The translations under genes and the position numbers were made by a program. Of a stretch of 64,000 bases of DNA, positions 63,995-64,000 are shown piece after piece (the first letter of the stretch is position 1; every line of letters starts with the position of its first letter). Source of the DNA: Streptomyces sp. CC228A (GTDB lineage Bacteria; Actinomycetota; Actinomycetes; Streptomycetales; Streptomycetaceae). Location: assembly GCF_021390935.1 (NCBI RefSeq), contig NZ_JAJPUI010000003.1, positions 62,001 to 126,000 on the forward strand. The letters are read 5' to 3'. The notes below the pieces were generated by a model. The model was not told where the DNA came from. It made no database searches and saw only the letters and a list, made by a program, of their open reading frames with translations.

Positions 63995-64000
63995 CTCCTC

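Overview
This is a high-GC chromosomal segment from a Streptomyces or very close relative. Codons are strongly GC-biased at the third position, GTG and TTG starts are common, and many genes overlap as GTGA or TGATG. The order malE-malR-glnE-glnA2-nadE-panB-map-heme oxygenase is, from memory, that of the conserved core of the Streptomyces coelicolor chromosome around SCO2231 to SCO2300. No rRNA, tRNA or CRISPR array was seen.

Layout. 1-6.8 kb: the maltose regulator malR with its divergent target malE (5' end only) and inverted-repeat operators, a membrane PAP2/AUR1-type protein, glnE and a small membrane-anchored BMP-like protein. 6.9-18.2 kb: one 3581-residue secreted RHS/YD-repeat polymorphic toxin carrying DNRLRE, three LamG domains, a long lysine-rich segment, a Hint domain and a C-terminal HNH/EndoVII-like nuclease tip, followed by an overlapping SUFU-type immunity gene. 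18.3-22.0 kb: a RibD/DHFR-like reductase, an orphan YefM/Phd antitoxin, glnA2 and a PP2C phosphatase. 22.3-30.5 kb: small secreted proteins, DUF3105, DUF305, a CBS-pair protein, a hydrolase, DUF998, DUF6153, a multicopper oxidase with an apparent frameshift and a DUF4190 protein; part of this may concern copper handling at the cell surface. 30.7-43.9 kb: nadE, an endonuclease/exonuclease/phosphatase (EEP) protein, MFS exporters, panB, a site-2 protease, an F420:NADPH oxidoreductase, map, and heme oxygenase behind an iron box. 44-56 kb: a lipoprotein, a primase-polymerase-like protein, ddaH, Rsm22, a Bcr/CflA exporter, an oxidoreductase, phoD, an SDR, a MazG-like protein and a methyltransferase, separated by low-complexity tandem repeats.

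56.5-64 kb is an accessory island. An XRE-type regulator overlapping a GNAT gene is cut in two by a 1106-bp IS630-family insertion. Next come an RsbW-like ATP-binding protein and a RiPP cluster: a 60-residue peptide of unknown role, a radical SAM/SPASM maturase (AmcB type, with a TTA codon), a precursor (AmcA type) with six aromatic-X-Asn motifs, a pentapeptide-repeat protein and a jelly-roll-like protein with an HxD motif. Stem-loops after the first peptide and after the precursor could favour peptide over enzyme production. This cluster and the toxin/immunity locus are the most interesting parts. The family assignments rest on recognition, without database searches.
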